Assembly (NCBI GenBank): GCA_025210485.1
Contig: JAOARN010000020.1
Coordinates: forward strand, 1-64,000
Direction of reading: 5' to 3'
Length of the DNA stretch: 64,000 bases
Source of the DNA: Marinifilaceae bacterium
GTDB lineage: Bacteria; Bacteroidota; Bacteroidia; Bacteroidales; Marinifilaceae
The notes beneath the pieces were generated by a model. That model was not told the DNA's origin and did not search any database. It saw only the letters and a list, made by a program, of their open reading frames with translations. How positions within the stretch are numbered: the first letter of the stretch is position 1; each line of letters starts with the position of its first letter. Shown piece after piece: positions 45,379 to 56,085 of the stretch. The position numbers were made by a program, and so were the translations under genes.

Positions 45379-47922
45379 TTAATTCATCATAACTGCTTCT
45401 GTCTTCCTAAATTGCTTTGACAGTTTAACATACTCTTGCATAATTAATTTTTCTTTCACCTCATCTTTTCTGTCATGATAAAATTGAGCCATTCGTTCAA
45501 GCAGCCTTAAATTACATAGTTTAAATCCTGAATAGTCGACAAGTTCAAAGGCATTATTATAATATATTTCGGCTTTTTTATGAAAAGAATTAGACTGATA
45601 AAAACTTGACAGTGTGTAATTATACATTATTTGAAATATATAATTATTTGATTGGTTAACCTTAAGTTCAGAATCAATAAAAATACTATAATCAATTTCT
45701 TTAATCTCCTGTCCTAATTCATGCTTTGCGATTGTATTATAACAATTTACAATAGAATAGAATACCGAACTTTTAATTTCTTCATTATTAAAACAAACAC
45801 AAAATATATCCTCACATAATTCAAGCATTTTATTATAATCGCGAATCAAACACAGAAGGGCTAAATACAATAAGTCGAACTCCATTTGGAATTCATTCTT
45901 TTTTCTGTAAGCTTCATATGCCATCTCTCGGTAATAAAACATTTTGAGATTATCTTCTTCATCAATATGATTTTCAACAAAGTGCTTATACAAAATCCTG
46001 GAACATGAAAACAAAGAAATAGTAAAGCCTCTGCACGAAGTATCAACTTCCTCTTGATCAAGTATTTCAAAGAACTCTTTCGCCTGTTTAAAATCAACTT
46101 TCATAATAGCATCTATCATCATAATACTTAATAATTTGATGCGTGTATTTCGTGATTTTGTTTTTAAAATAACTTCTTGTAGTAAATCTCTATTATAATG
46201 ATTGACACAATGAATATCAGAAATATCATTAAATAATAAATCATCCACCCATTTGGTATTAGCATGCTCAAGAATTTTTTCTTGTTCCAACATTTGAATA
46301 TTTCTCAGATAATTATCGACAACAACCTGTGTTTTAAAGAAATTGTTATTTGTTATATATGGATCAATATCCTTAATGAAATCGAATACTCTATAATCAT
46401 TAAAATGAGTACTTATATTTATCAAGTATGAAACAATTCGTATTTTATTTGACTTCTGAATATCCATATCGATAATTTGCTTAAATGTATCGATGGAAAT
46501 AGAAGCCTCCGAGTTATATATTATAAAAGCATATATAATTTCAAATATATCGGTATTATAAAAACGTAAAAAGCTTGTCCTTTTCCCATCATGATTAACA
46601 CAAGAGTACTCTTTTATAATAGAAGCATCTATCAAATCCTGATAAGCCTTACTATAATTACCCATAGATTTGTACTTAATAGGCAATTCGAATTCTAAAT
46701 CTTTTTTTCGTAGTATTAAAGTTTCTTTTCTTTTTGTAATAAGTTCAATTATTTTATTTAATATATCCAACTTTTCTTCACTATACCTAACATAAATGAG
46801 CTTATTTTCGATATATTTAAAAAACAATTTAAAATAATTTAGATCACTAAAATCGGTTTGATTATTATAAACCTTTATAAACAGTTTTAGTAAATTTGGT
46901 GAGTTAATAAGCTTACGTATAGGGAATTCTAAATCAGAATATCGAACAGAATAATTAGCCTGATTATTTAAACTATTGTTAAGAACTGTCTGTATCTCAC
47001 CAGGAGATAAAGGCATAGACCAAACATCCTTACTATAAGTATCATATGAGTTGAGCTGAAACCAATATTGATTAAGACAGGAATTGGAGCTTGGACCAAA
47101 ACACAATACATGTTTTAAATATTCGTCTTCAGAGCTTAATATGAGTTTAATATTTTTATATTGCGTACATCTAAGAATAAAGGTTTTTAACTTCAAATAA
47201 AGAGATTCAATATCAGTTTGAGAATATAGTATCTCATCTAAACCATCAAGAATTACGATAATATTCTGATTATTAAAATCGAAGTTAGTAGCTAATCCAA
47301 AGATATCATAATTATTATTTACAAATTTATTAATCCAATCCTCGATTCCATTTTCAATTCCGTATTTAGCACAGAATTGATATGCGTTTATATATACTGG
47401 TATGTCATTCGAATTATCGTTCAACCAATTTATCTGAAACCATTTTGCTAATATAGATGATTTTCCATATCCAACAGGAGCGATAAAAGAAGTAAAACAA
47501 GCATCAGATTTTACAAATTTATCAAAACCTCGCAATAGATTATATCGAATAGAATAGTATTCATATTGTTCACCAACAATATTAGTTACATAATTATATG
47601 TTTCACAACTTCGATTAACTAATTCCTCACTTATTCTAGCCCATTCTTTTTGATTTTCGAAATCATTACTTTTTGAATTCACACGTGTATAATCTTTCCA
47701 CGAATCAAAATCTACATATCTTGCCAAAGAATCTAGAGCCTCCAAACATGGCGGAGAGTCAGCCTCCTGAAATCCAAACATCTCAAGAATAAGTTCATCC
47801 TCAAGACAATCACCAGTATAAAAAGAGATATCACTTGCTAATTCAAAACAATTTTTAGGGAAAATTAATTGCTTTCCAAATTTAGAAATAACATCTAATT
47901 TAATTTTTTCCAATAAACTCAT
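45379..47922 (-). CDS. NACHT-type STAND NTPase
   Basis: An 847-residue cytosolic protein. Residues of about 1-80 form a small helical domain ending in LEALDSLARYVDFDSWKDY (60-78), a pattern found at the N-terminus of several Bacteroidota regulators (LDxLARYxGxxSWxDF). The NTPase has the P-loop APVGYGKS (148-155), with Ala in place of the first Gly, and Walker B IIVILDGLDE (221-230), whose DGLDE is the NACHT hallmark. A long helical region after about residue 500 resembles TPR or HEAT repeats and could sense a ligand. There is no effector domain I can name. NACHT proteins in bacteria include phage-defence and regulatory members. A LytTR regulator gene lies 120 bases upstream on the same strand. 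Confidence 0.85.
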   Translation of the reverse strand: MSLLEKIKLDVISKFGKQLIFPKNCFELASDISFYTGDCLEDELILEMFGFQEADSPPCLEALDSLARYVDFDSWKDYTRVNSKSNDFENQKEWARISEELVNRSCETYNYVTNIVGEQYEYYSIRYNLLRGFDKFVKSDACFTSFIAPVGYGKSSILAKWFQINWLNDNSNDIPVYINAYQFCAKYGIENGIEDWINKFVNNNYDIFGLATNFDFNNQNIIVILDGLDEILYSQTDIESLYLKLKTFILRCTQYKNIKLILSSEDEYLKHVLCFGPSSNSCLNQYWFQLNSYDTYSKDVWSMPLSPGEIQTVLNNSLNNQANYSVRYSDLEFPIRKLINSPNLLKLFIKVYNNQTDFSDLNYFKLFFKYIENKLIYVRYSEEKLDILNKIIELITKRKETLILRKKDLEFELPIKYKSMGNYSKAYQDLIDASIIKEYSCVNHDGKRTSFLRFYNTDIFEIIYAFIIYNSEASISIDTFKQIIDMDIQKSNKIRIVSYLINISTHFNDYRVFDFIKDIDPYITNNNFFKTQVVVDNYLRNIQMLEQEKILEHANTKWVDDLLFNDISDIHCVNHYNRDLLQEVILKTKSRNTRIKLLSIMMIDAIMKVDFKQAKEFFEILDQEEVDTSCRGFTISLFSCSRILYKHFVENHIDEEDNLKMFYYREMAYEAYRKKNEFQMEFDLLYLALLCLIRDYNKMLELCEDIFCVCFNNEEIKSSVFYSIVNCYNTIAKHELGQEIKEIDYSIFIDSELKVNQSNNYIFQIMYNYTLSSFYQSNSFHKKAEIYYNNAFELVDYSGFKLCNLRLLERMAQFYHDRKDEVKEKLIMQEYVKLSKQFRKTEAVMMN

Positions 47923-48042
47923 AACTACAGATTAGGTTAAATGCAGCCGTAATATACAATCTATTATGTTTAATTACAAGCTAAATTCAATAGCTACGCA
48001 TTATGAGTTTACGAATACGTTATTTCATTTGACGAATACGTT

Positions 48043-48810
48043 TCACTTCTTATAATCAGGAAGATAACTAGCAAGAGTTTTTAATCTATTAATAAAATCG
48101 TTTTTCTTACCCTCAGAAACATCAACTTGATGCTCATTCATAAGAATTACACGACCTGCTCTTCCTTTTACATATTGTTTAACGTAATTTAAATTAATAA
48201 GATGCTTATTATGTATTCTACAGAATAAATTACTAGGAAGTAATTCTTCGAAATTAGACAAAGACTTAGACACAACAAAGGATTCATCGTTATTAAAGAA
48301 GAATCTAGTATAACTGCCATCAGCTTGACATCTAACAATAGAATCGACCTCTGTAATTTTCAATCCATTATTAGTTGGAAGAATAATTTTAGGATTTATG
48401 CTGTTTAAATTACTTAACAAAGTATCAATACGCTCATTTATTGAGGAATCTACTTTAGTGTCTATAAATCTATTCACAGCCTCCACTAATTCATCTCTAT
48501 CAATAGGTTTTAACAGATAATCTAGAGCTGAAACCCTAAATGCCCTAGTTGCATGCTCATTCGAAGCTGTGGTAAAAATAATTTGAAACTGTTTATACCT
48601 AACTTGCCTCAGAAGCTTAAACGCGTCTCCATCTGGCAAATTAATATCTAGGAATATCAGATCAGGTCTAAGACTATCAATCATACTAACTCCTGACTCC
48701 ACTCCATCAGCGAATCCAATTATCTCGATAGAGTGACAATATTTTTTGCACAATTGATAAAGGGTTTCTTGTCCCCTTAACTCATCTTCAATTATCAGCG
48801 TTTTTATCAT
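48043..48810 (-). CDS. LytTR-family response regulator
   Basis: A 255-residue response regulator. The receiver domain has the acidic pair E8-D9, phospho-acceptor D55 in LIFLDINLPDG, T80/T81 and K101 in LLKPIDRDE. The C-terminal LytTR DNA-binding domain (about 150-250) has CRIHNKHLINLNYVKQYVKG and GRVILMNEHQVDVSEGKK. No histidine kinase gene is adjacent, so its input is unknown. It precedes the NACHT gene in the same direction with a 120-base gap; co-regulation is possible but not shown. Confidence 0.92.
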   Translation of the reverse strand: MIKTLIIEDELRGQETLYQLCKKYCHSIEIIGFADGVESGVSMIDSLRPDLIFLDINLPDGDAFKLLRQVRYKQFQIIFTTASNEHATRAFRVSALDYLLKPIDRDELVEAVNRFIDTKVDSSINERIDTLLSNLNSINPKIILPTNNGLKITEVDSIVRCQADGSYTRFFFNNDESFVVSKSLSNFEELLPSNLFCRIHNKHLINLNYVKQYVKGRAGRVILMNEHQVDVSEGKKNDFINRLKTLASYLPDYKK

Positions 48811-49293
48811 AATTATTAAATACTAAATGAAATTAAATTATTTCAATCAGATTTACAGCTAAACCTATCGTACTAGAAGAAAGCTCATTACATATCATGT
48901 TAATAGTTTTGTGAAATATATAACTTTCTTTGTTAATCTAAAGATACAATTATTAATACAAGTTTATATAATTATACAATATTAACTACTCCGAATTTAG
49001 TTCTGCTTATGTAAAAGGATGAATTAATCAGATTATCCCCTAAAATTTAGGCTTAAAGATAAATTTTCTGATAATTTAGACATAAGCAAATTTAGTTAAG
49101 ATTATATTTTCTTAAAATATACTTATTGATTTGCATTTTAAATTTCAAAAACTTCATGTTAACATAATAACAATACTTACAATTTACTTTATTTTATATA
49201 TGATAAATTCAAAAACTTAAATATAATCCAATTTAAAAAAATCATGTATATGTGTATTTTTGTTTTTATTATTGAGGCTTGCAAAAATAAAAA
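48811..49293. other. Long gap upstream of the LytTR gene
   Basis: About 480 AT-rich bases with no gene. It should hold the promoter of the LytTR gene on the minus strand; TATCTTTA near 48943 resembles a -7 box with one mismatch. Nothing else was recognised. Confidence 0.35.
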
Positions 49294-49328
49294 AATCCAA
49301 TAAAGCCTTATATAGGCTTTATTGGATT
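49294..49328 (-). terminator. Terminator of the peptide transporter gene
   Basis: AATCCAATAAAGCC and GGCTTTATTGGATT form a perfect 14-bp stem followed by a T-run on the minus strand, about 48 bases after the stop codon. Confidence 0.88.
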
Positions 49329-49376
49329 TAACATTATTTAGAGAATAAAAATATTATTTTACAATATATTTTATAA

Positions 49377-50891
49377 TTATTCAGATACTTTCTCTAACCA
49401 TTTAAGCATAAACAACATCATCAACATTGAAAGCACACAAACACCTACAAATACAGACCATACAATCGATAGAGAAACACCAGCATAAAGCAATGCACCT
49501 AAGAATAATAATTGGTTACCTGCACCAGTTGCACCTAACCATAAACCTTGCATAATACCTTGGTATTGAGGAGGAGCTACTTTAGATACGAATGAGATAC
49601 CTAATGGTGAAATAAACAATTCAGCAATTGTAAGGATTAAGTATGTTGCTACCAATAAGAATGGAGTTACTTTATCAGCTTCAGCTAATCCATTTTCTTT
49701 AACTTCTTTCAATAATGGTAAATCTAAAGAACCTAATGACATAAGAACAAAAGCTAAAGCAGTAATAAACATACCGATAGCAATTTTCTTAGGAGTAGAA
49801 GGCTCGATACCTTTCTTTCTTAGGAATCCGAAAATACCAACTACCACAGGAGTTAAGAATACAACGAAGAATGGGTTCATAGACTGGAATATCTCAGGAG
49901 ATAATTGGAATCCAGCAATTTCAAGAACGGTATAGTCTCTTGCAAAATAAGTAAGAGTTAATCCATTTTGGTGGAATGAGAACCAGAAGAAAATAACAAC
50001 ACCAAACACAGCTAATAAAGCATAAATTCTTTGCTTAATTTCTTTAGCATCCATTGCTGGAATCTTAGCGTCACTTTCTGCTTCTTCTTTAGCTTTTTTA
50101 CCAGGATCTGGGAAATTAGCTTTGTTTTTGATATAAATAGCAATAGAGATAGCCATTGCGAAAATTGCTACACCGAAAGCATAGTGGAAACCTTCATTAA
50201 ATACATTTAAGTAATCATTACAAAAATCAGTATAGTTAGTAATAGGATTCAAACTTACAGAGTCAGCTAATTCTTGGAATCTCACAGCAGCTTTTTCTGA
50301 TAAAGTACCAGCTAATTTCTGGTGACATAATTCAGGAAGAGCACCATCGTATTTGAAGTTTGATCTAGCTAACCACCAAGTTCTAACAGCAGGAGCAATC
50401 ATAGGAGCGAAAATAGCACCAATATTGATAAATGCATAGAAGATAGAGAAACCAGAGTCACGCATTGGCTTGTACTTATCATTATCATACATCTGACCTA
50501 CAAGAGCCTGAAGGTTACCTTTAAATAAACCATTACCAAAAGAAATAACGAATAGCCCAAAACAAGTCATTGTTAGGTAAAGAGCTAGGTTTGGTACTGG
50601 AGTTGGAGTTGGAATAGCGATTAAGAAATAACCCAATGCCATTAACAACAAACCAATCATAATTGTTTTCTTGTAGTTTTTAGTTTTATCAGCGATAATA
50701 CCACCAACTATAGCCAAGAAATAGATTGAAGAATAAAAAGTAGCGTAAATTAAACCCGAATGAGTTTCGCTCAAACCGAATTTAGCCTGAATAAACAGAG
50801 CCAAAATCGCCATCATGGTGTAAAAACCAAAACGTTCTCCCATATTGGCTAGAGCCGCAGGGATAAGTCCTTTAGGATGTCCTTTAAACAT
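49377..50891 (-). CDS. POT family proton-dependent peptide transporter
   Basis: A 504-residue major-facilitator protein with about 12-14 membrane segments. The N-terminal ERFGFYTMMAILALFI (about 19-34) carries the ExxER-type region of proton-coupled oligopeptide transporters, and FGNGLFKGNLQALVGQMY near 119 is the PTR2-type block. A roughly 60-residue soluble stretch around 180-240 lies between helices. It should import di- and tripeptides with protons. It fits an amino-acid-fermenting host, since lysine would come from peptides. Monocistronic with a strong terminator. Confidence 0.93.
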   Translation of the reverse strand: MFKGHPKGLIPAALANMGERFGFYTMMAILALFIQAKFGLSETHSGLIYATFYSSIYFLAIVGGIIADKTKNYKKTIMIGLLLMALGYFLIAIPTPTPVPNLALYLTMTCFGLFVISFGNGLFKGNLQALVGQMYDNDKYKPMRDSGFSIFYAFINIGAIFAPMIAPAVRTWWLARSNFKYDGALPELCHQKLAGTLSEKAAVRFQELADSVSLNPITNYTDFCNDYLNVFNEGFHYAFGVAIFAMAISIAIYIKNKANFPDPGKKAKEEAESDAKIPAMDAKEIKQRIYALLAVFGVVIFFWFSFHQNGLTLTYFARDYTVLEIAGFQLSPEIFQSMNPFFVVFLTPVVVGIFGFLRKKGIEPSTPKKIAIGMFITALAFVLMSLGSLDLPLLKEVKENGLAEADKVTPFLLVATYLILTIAELFISPLGISFVSKVAPPQYQGIMQGLWLGATGAGNQLLFLGALLYAGVSLSIVWSVFVGVCVLSMLMMLFMLKWLEKVSE

Positions 50892-51500
50892 AAATTTTTA
50901 ATTTTAGATTATTTTTTAGTTTCGTCTTCTTTATGAAATAGACAAATATAGAAATTTTTACGAGACCTCTAGTTTGATTCTAGTTTTTCTTAATAATTTA
51001 AAACGTTTTCTAATAAGCTTTTCTATTGATTTTTTGCATTTACTGAAATAATTAACAATTAAGGATTCTAGATTTTTTTCTGTATTTACCACACATGAAG
51101 TCATACACTAGACATTATCAGATTATTAGGTTATTTTAACTTAATTTTTCTTTTTTAAACTTGTTATTAACTAAACAAATAGATTTTATTTCACTACTTC
51201 TATTTAATAACATAATATAGTGGAAATATTTAGTTTTAAAAAAATCAGTTCAGAAGTTTAATTTTTGTATTTCGAATAATTATAAATTAGAATAATGATT
51301 AAATAATTATAAACCTGATACCCTGCTCAAGAAATAGATTATTAATTTAGCAGCCTTAAAAATTTGAAATTTTCTGATTTTTTTCACTCAATTAAAAAAC
51401 TAAATTTCAGTATTATTCAATCTCTAACTAAACAAAAGCTATTCCCTGTCAACTATAATTTTTTTTATTGGAGTTGATTAATTTAAAAACTAAAAGATAA
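50892..51500. other. Divergent gap between peptide transporter and susC-like gene
   Basis: About 600 AT-rich bases with no gene. It must carry promoters for both flanking genes. No ECF sigma/anti-sigma pair, which often controls SusC loci, is encoded nearby. Confidence 0.4.
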
Positions 51501-54500
51501 ATGAAAAGAAACTTTTTGATTCTTGTATTTTGCTTACTATCATTCATATCAAGAGCGCAAAACAATTATATTAGAGGAAGAATAATAGATTCGAAAAATA
51601 AAGAAGCTATTGCTGGTGTCAATATTCAATTTAAAGAAAACAAGAAAGGGGCATGTTCGGATATAAATGGGTACTTCTCTATTCTGAGTAGTAACAAATC
51701 CGAATTAACAGTATTTAAATTTCTTGGAATGAAAACTAAGGAAATGAAATTAAATGCCAATATCAGTTATATTATTGAAATGGAAGAAAGCTCGATTGGC
51801 TTAAATGAAATTTCGATTACAGGTTATGACAAGTCAAGGAAAAAAAACATAATTGGAGCAGTTAAAACCATAAAATCTACAGAATTTGCCAATAGACCTA
51901 TATTTAATATAGAAAAAATTCTACAATCAAAAGTAGCAGGAGTTAGAATCACTTCTCAGAATGGCTCACCTGGCAGTGATGTCTCCGTCAGAATCAGAGG
52001 TGGTGGTTCGCTAACTGCCAGTAACTTACCCATGTATATTATTGATGGTATTCAGATGCCTTTAAGGGATATTAACTCAGATGATATTGAGTCCATCGAT
52101 ATAATAAAAGATGCTGCATCTGCTTCGATATACGGTGTCCAGGCAGCAAACGGAGTAGTCATTATTAAAACTAAATCAGGGATAAAAGGAAAAACAAAGA
52201 TAGAATTTCAAGCCTCACATGGTATCAGCAAACTTATAAAGAAAATTGACATACTGAATTCGAAGGAATTGATGGAGCTTAGTATAGAGGCCATGGACAA
52301 TTATGTAAATACATACAGAAGAGGTTCGACAAAATATTATGACAGATACTACAAACCACTTATTGAAACATATAAAGAATATGGTTTGGTTGAAAACGAA
52401 GATGGAAGTTTAAATTATGATGCTGTAAAGACTTATGATTGGCAGAAAGAAGTATTTAGAACTGGAAAATTAAGTGATTACAATCTTTCAATATCAGGTG
52501 GAAATGACAAGAATTTATTTTACATAAGCGGTTCGTACAATAAACTTGAAGGTCATGTAAAGCATACTAGTTATGACAAATTCACAATTAGAACCAAATT
52601 ATCATCCAATCTTAATGAACGTACCAAGATAAAGACTAATATATCTTTTAGCAGATCGAACAGAAGTGAAGTTGCCGAAGGTGGAACTTATTCAAACCCT
52701 CACAGGGGTAGCCTGATTGTGCTTCCATTTAACAATCCATATGACGAAAATGGCAATTATAATATGAATCCACTTTTGGGGGATTATGATTATAATTTCT
52801 TGCAAAGTGCAGATTATGACACAAGAAAAACAATCTTCAACATATTAAGCTCAAGTATTAACTTAGAATACAGACTTGCTAACAATCTGTACTTCAAATC
52901 AGATTATAATCTATATTACCAAGACAAAAACTACAAACAAAAATATGACCCTAGGACACATACAGGGAAACCATTTAATGGAAGAATAGATAATAATAGT
53001 AATAAAACCCAAAGTCTTCAAACTAACCAGATTGTGAGCTATAATCAATATTTTGGAAAACATTACATTAGCTCACTAGCAGGCTTTAGTTTCAAAAATG
53101 AAAAAATAAAATCGGATGGAAGTGTTGCATATGGATTGCCTAGTTATCATTTCGATCAATTAAATTCAACTGCAATTCCTATATCAGCTACAGGAGATGA
53201 ATCGGATCACAAATTAGCTGGTATATTCACAAAACTATCCTACCAATATGCAGACAAGTATCTCTTAAACTTGACAGTTCGACGCGATGGCTCATCTAAA
53301 TTCAGTAAAGATTCGAGATGGGGTTTGTTTCCATCTTTATCTACGTCGTGGCGAATATCAGAAGAGAAATTTATGCAAAATCTAAATTTCATAGACAATC
53401 TGAAGCTTAAGTTTGCCTATGGCGAAACTGGCAGTTGTAAAGGTATTTCGGATCATGCTTGGCGCAAAAGCTATAGTTCTACATCAGGTTCATATATGGG
53501 CAAACCAGGTATACAGGAAGCTTCAATGGGAAATAGTGAACTTACATGGGAGAAGAATAAGGAGTTCAACTACGGTATAGATTTCAGTTTATTCAAAGGA
53601 AGAATAAGAGGAGAAGTAGATATTTACCAAGCCATAAAAGAAGATTTACTTTACAATAGACCCATTCCATCAGAGACAGGATATTCGAGTCGTCCTGAGA
53701 ATATTGGAGAGCTGGAAAACAAAGGTATTGAGTTTAATCTAGATGCAGTAGCTATAAACAAAAAAGATATAAAATGGACTGTAAACTTTAATATTTCGAA
53801 AAACAAAAACAGACTCAAAAAACTTTATGATAATAAAGACTATATATCCTACTATTTAAAAGTAGGCGAACCAGTATTTACCTATAAAACATACAAATGG
53901 GCAGGAGTAAATCCAGCAGATGGAAGACCTATGTTTTACGATAAAGATAATAATATAACTTACGAACCAAAGGAGGAAGATAAAGTTTGGGTGGGAAGTA
54001 TCGAACCCACAGTATTAGGAGGATTTGGAACAGATATAAGCTATAAAAATCTGCAATTATCTATGATTTTCAATTTCCAATCAGGAGGACAAGTAAAAGG
54101 AAGTGACATGTCCAGATTAGCTAGATCGGGAAATACTCTTGATAGAAATCAGTACCAGAGTCAATATGATGACAGATGGCAAAAACCAGGAGATATAACT
54201 TGGGTAGCCAAACCATCCAGAAATAGTTATTACTACTACGGTAATGATTCGGAATCGCCATACAAAACCTCGACCCGAAATTTTATGTCTACAGATTATT
54301 TACGCTTAAAAAATATAATGCTAAGCTACTATCTACCGAAAGAATTCACAGACAGACTTAAATTAGAAAAATTGCAACTATACGCCCAAGCTACTAATAT
54401 TTTGACTTTTAGTAATTTCAAAGGCTGGGATCCAGAGTTTACAGGAACAGAATATGGAATATATCCAACTGCAAAAAACTACTCTGTAGGCATAAAACTC

Positions 54501-54509
54501 TCTTTCTAA
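51501..54509 (+). CDS. SusC/RagA-type TonB-linked outer-membrane protein
   Basis: A 1002-residue outer-membrane transporter. It has a signal peptide (about 1-19, ends RAQ) and a carboxypeptidase-D-like domain (about 22-105) with GRIIDSKNKEAIAGVNI. The TonB-dependent plug domain has ILQSKVAGVRITSQNG, then VRIRGGGSL and IDIIKDAASASIYGVQAANG, the SusC signature. A 22-strand barrel ends in KLSF. It imports an unknown oligomer with its SusD partner, 20 bases downstream. No extra N-terminal STN signalling domain is present. Confidence 0.95.
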   Translation: MKRNFLILVFCLLSFISRAQNNYIRGRIIDSKNKEAIAGVNIQFKENKKGACSDINGYFSILSSNKSELTVFKFLGMKTKEMKLNANISYIIEMEESSIGLNEISITGYDKSRKKNIIGAVKTIKSTEFANRPIFNIEKILQSKVAGVRITSQNGSPGSDVSVRIRGGGSLTASNLPMYIIDGIQMPLRDINSDDIESIDIIKDAASASIYGVQAANGVVIIKTKSGIKGKTKIEFQASHGISKLIKKIDILNSKELMELSIEAMDNYVNTYRRGSTKYYDRYYKPLIETYKEYGLVENEDGSLNYDAVKTYDWQKEVFRTGKLSDYNLSISGGNDKNLFYISGSYNKLEGHVKHTSYDKFTIRTKLSSNLNERTKIKTNISFSRSNRSEVAEGGTYSNPHRGSLIVLPFNNPYDENGNYNMNPLLGDYDYNFLQSADYDTRKTIFNILSSSINLEYRLANNLYFKSDYNLYYQDKNYKQKYDPRTHTGKPFNGRIDNNSNKTQSLQTNQIVSYNQYFGKHYISSLAGFSFKNEKIKSDGSVAYGLPSYHFDQLNSTAIPISATGDESDHKLAGIFTKLSYQYADKYLLNLTVRRDGSSKFSKDSRWGLFPSLSTSWRISEEKFMQNLNFIDNLKLKFAYGETGSCKGISDHAWRKSYSSTSGSYMGKPGIQEASMGNSELTWEKNKEFNYGIDFSLFKGRIRGEVDIYQAIKEDLLYNRPIPSETGYSSRPENIGELENKGIEFNLDAVAINKKDIKWTVNFNISKNKNRLKKLYDNKDYISYYLKVGEPVFTYKTYKWAGVNPADGRPMFYDKDNNITYEPKEEDKVWVGSIEPTVLGGFGTDISYKNLQLSMIFNFQSGGQVKGSDMSRLARSGNTLDRNQYQSQYDDRWQKPGDITWVAKPSRNSYYYYGNDSESPYKTSTRNFMSTDYLRLKNIMLSYYLPKEFTDRLKLEKLQLYAQATNILTFSNFKGWDPEFTGTEYGIYPTAKNYSVGIKLSF

Positions 54510-54529
54510 ACTTATAAAAATAAAAATCA

Positions 54530-55936
54530 ATGAAAAATCTTAAATATATAATATTAACAATATCGACATTGATAAACTTTTCCTGTGATGACTTATTAGA
54601 TACAGAACCTAAAAGCTCTATTTCGCAAGAAGAACTAGCATCGAGTTATGATGCCATGGAATCATACCTTTACTCTGGATATATCGAATTACAAAAATCC
54701 AGCTATTATGGACGTGATTTTATTGTAACGGCAGATATACTAGCCGATAATACAAAAATAATAGATGATAATTCTGATAAATTTGAAAATGAATCAGAAA
54801 ATAAAGCTGGTTATCATATTGATATCTGGGAAGAGGCATATAATATAATCTCTAGAATGAATTTTGTAATCAATAATACAGATAAGTTAAATGATTATAG
54901 GTCGACCGATGAAAACAAAGCATTGCTTAAGGCACAGGCTTATTTTCTTAGAGCACTTGCATATTTTGATTTATCCAGAGTATATAGCAGAGAACCAAGC
55001 TACCAAGTTGATGATTTTGATTTAGGAGTACCGCTTATAACTAAGGATTTTGAATTCCAGAAGAAGAAGGAATATTCAGCCCGAGCGAAAACAACAGAGG
55101 TATATAAGTTAATAGAATCCGATTTAGTTAATTCCATAAAACTATTCAATATAAAAGATAACAATTCTATTTATCTTGCCAGAAAACACACTGCACAATC
55201 TTTACTAAATAGAGTATATTTATATGAAGAAAAATGGGAGGACTGTTATAATTTGGGAAAAGAAATAATTGATAATATTAATTTAGAATTAGTTAAAGCT
55301 GGAGAATATAGAGAATGCTTTAGCTTAGGTAAAGAATCCATATTTGAGTTGAAATTTCAGAACTACCAAAACTTAATAAACAACTCATTACAGGCAATTT
55401 ACATGGAAACTGAATCGGGAAATGGATATGGTGACATTGCTCCGACTTTAGATATCCTAAAAGCAATGCATTCACGAAAAGCAGATAGATGGTCACTAAT
55501 TCAAAGATCAAGTAAGCAAGGAAAAACGGTATACTATCAAACTAAATACAATGGCTATAATGATGTGTATGGTCTTGATAATATAGCCTTAATAAGATTA
55601 TCCGAAATATATCTTAATACAGCTGAAGCATATGCCGAAGACAAAAGATATGACGATGCACGCAAGACGATTAACATCTTAAAATCGATGAGAAATATTG
55701 ACGAACTTCCAGACGATTATGCTGATAATAAAATATTAAATGAAATTCTACTAGAAAGGAGATTAGAACTAGCATTCGAAGGACACCGAGTATTTGATTT
55801 AAAAAGAAAAGGATACGACATTCGTAAAGAAGACAAAGAAGATAGTCTTAGTTGGGACGATTACAGAGTTGTTGCAAAAATACCTAGTAGCGAAATTGCA
55901 CTAAACAAAAATTTAAAACAGAACCCAAAATACTAA
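54530..55936 (+). CDS. SusD/RagB-type surface lipoprotein
   Basis: A 468-residue lipoprotein with lipobox NFSC, C19 lipidated, then DDLLDTEPKSSIS as in SusD proteins. TPR-like helices include KAQAYFLRALAYFDLSRVYS near 140-159, and the C-terminal block RRLELAFEGHRVFDLKRKG is the SusD hallmark. It caps the SusC barrel and binds the substrate. It is clearly co-transcribed with the SusC gene. Confidence 0.95.
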   Translation: MKNLKYIILTISTLINFSCDDLLDTEPKSSISQEELASSYDAMESYLYSGYIELQKSSYYGRDFIVTADILADNTKIIDDNSDKFENESENKAGYHIDIWEEAYNIISRMNFVINNTDKLNDYRSTDENKALLKAQAYFLRALAYFDLSRVYSREPSYQVDDFDLGVPLITKDFEFQKKKEYSARAKTTEVYKLIESDLVNSIKLFNIKDNNSIYLARKHTAQSLLNRVYLYEEKWEDCYNLGKEIIDNINLELVKAGEYRECFSLGKESIFELKFQNYQNLINNSLQAIYMETESGNGYGDIAPTLDILKAMHSRKADRWSLIQRSSKQGKTVYYQTKYNGYNDVYGLDNIALIRLSEIYLNTAEAYAEDKRYDDARKTINILKSMRNIDELPDDYADNKILNEILLERRLELAFEGHRVFDLKRKGYDIRKEDKEDSLSWDDYRVVAKIPSSEIALNKNLKQNPKY

Positions 55937-56085
55937 AAGGTAGTTTTATATTTGTCTATATGAATAAGAACGATCTAGTTAATTTAGACAACAGACTGAA
56001 AATATAGGGAAAACAATAAAATGAGCATATCTAAGTTATAATTAAAACTAATTTCACTAAAGATTTATATCTAAAATTTCTAATT

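Noticed and set aside
45379-48810. Complete two-component system
   Set aside because: The response regulator has no neighbouring histidine kinase, and the NACHT protein lacks any HisKA or HATPase motif.
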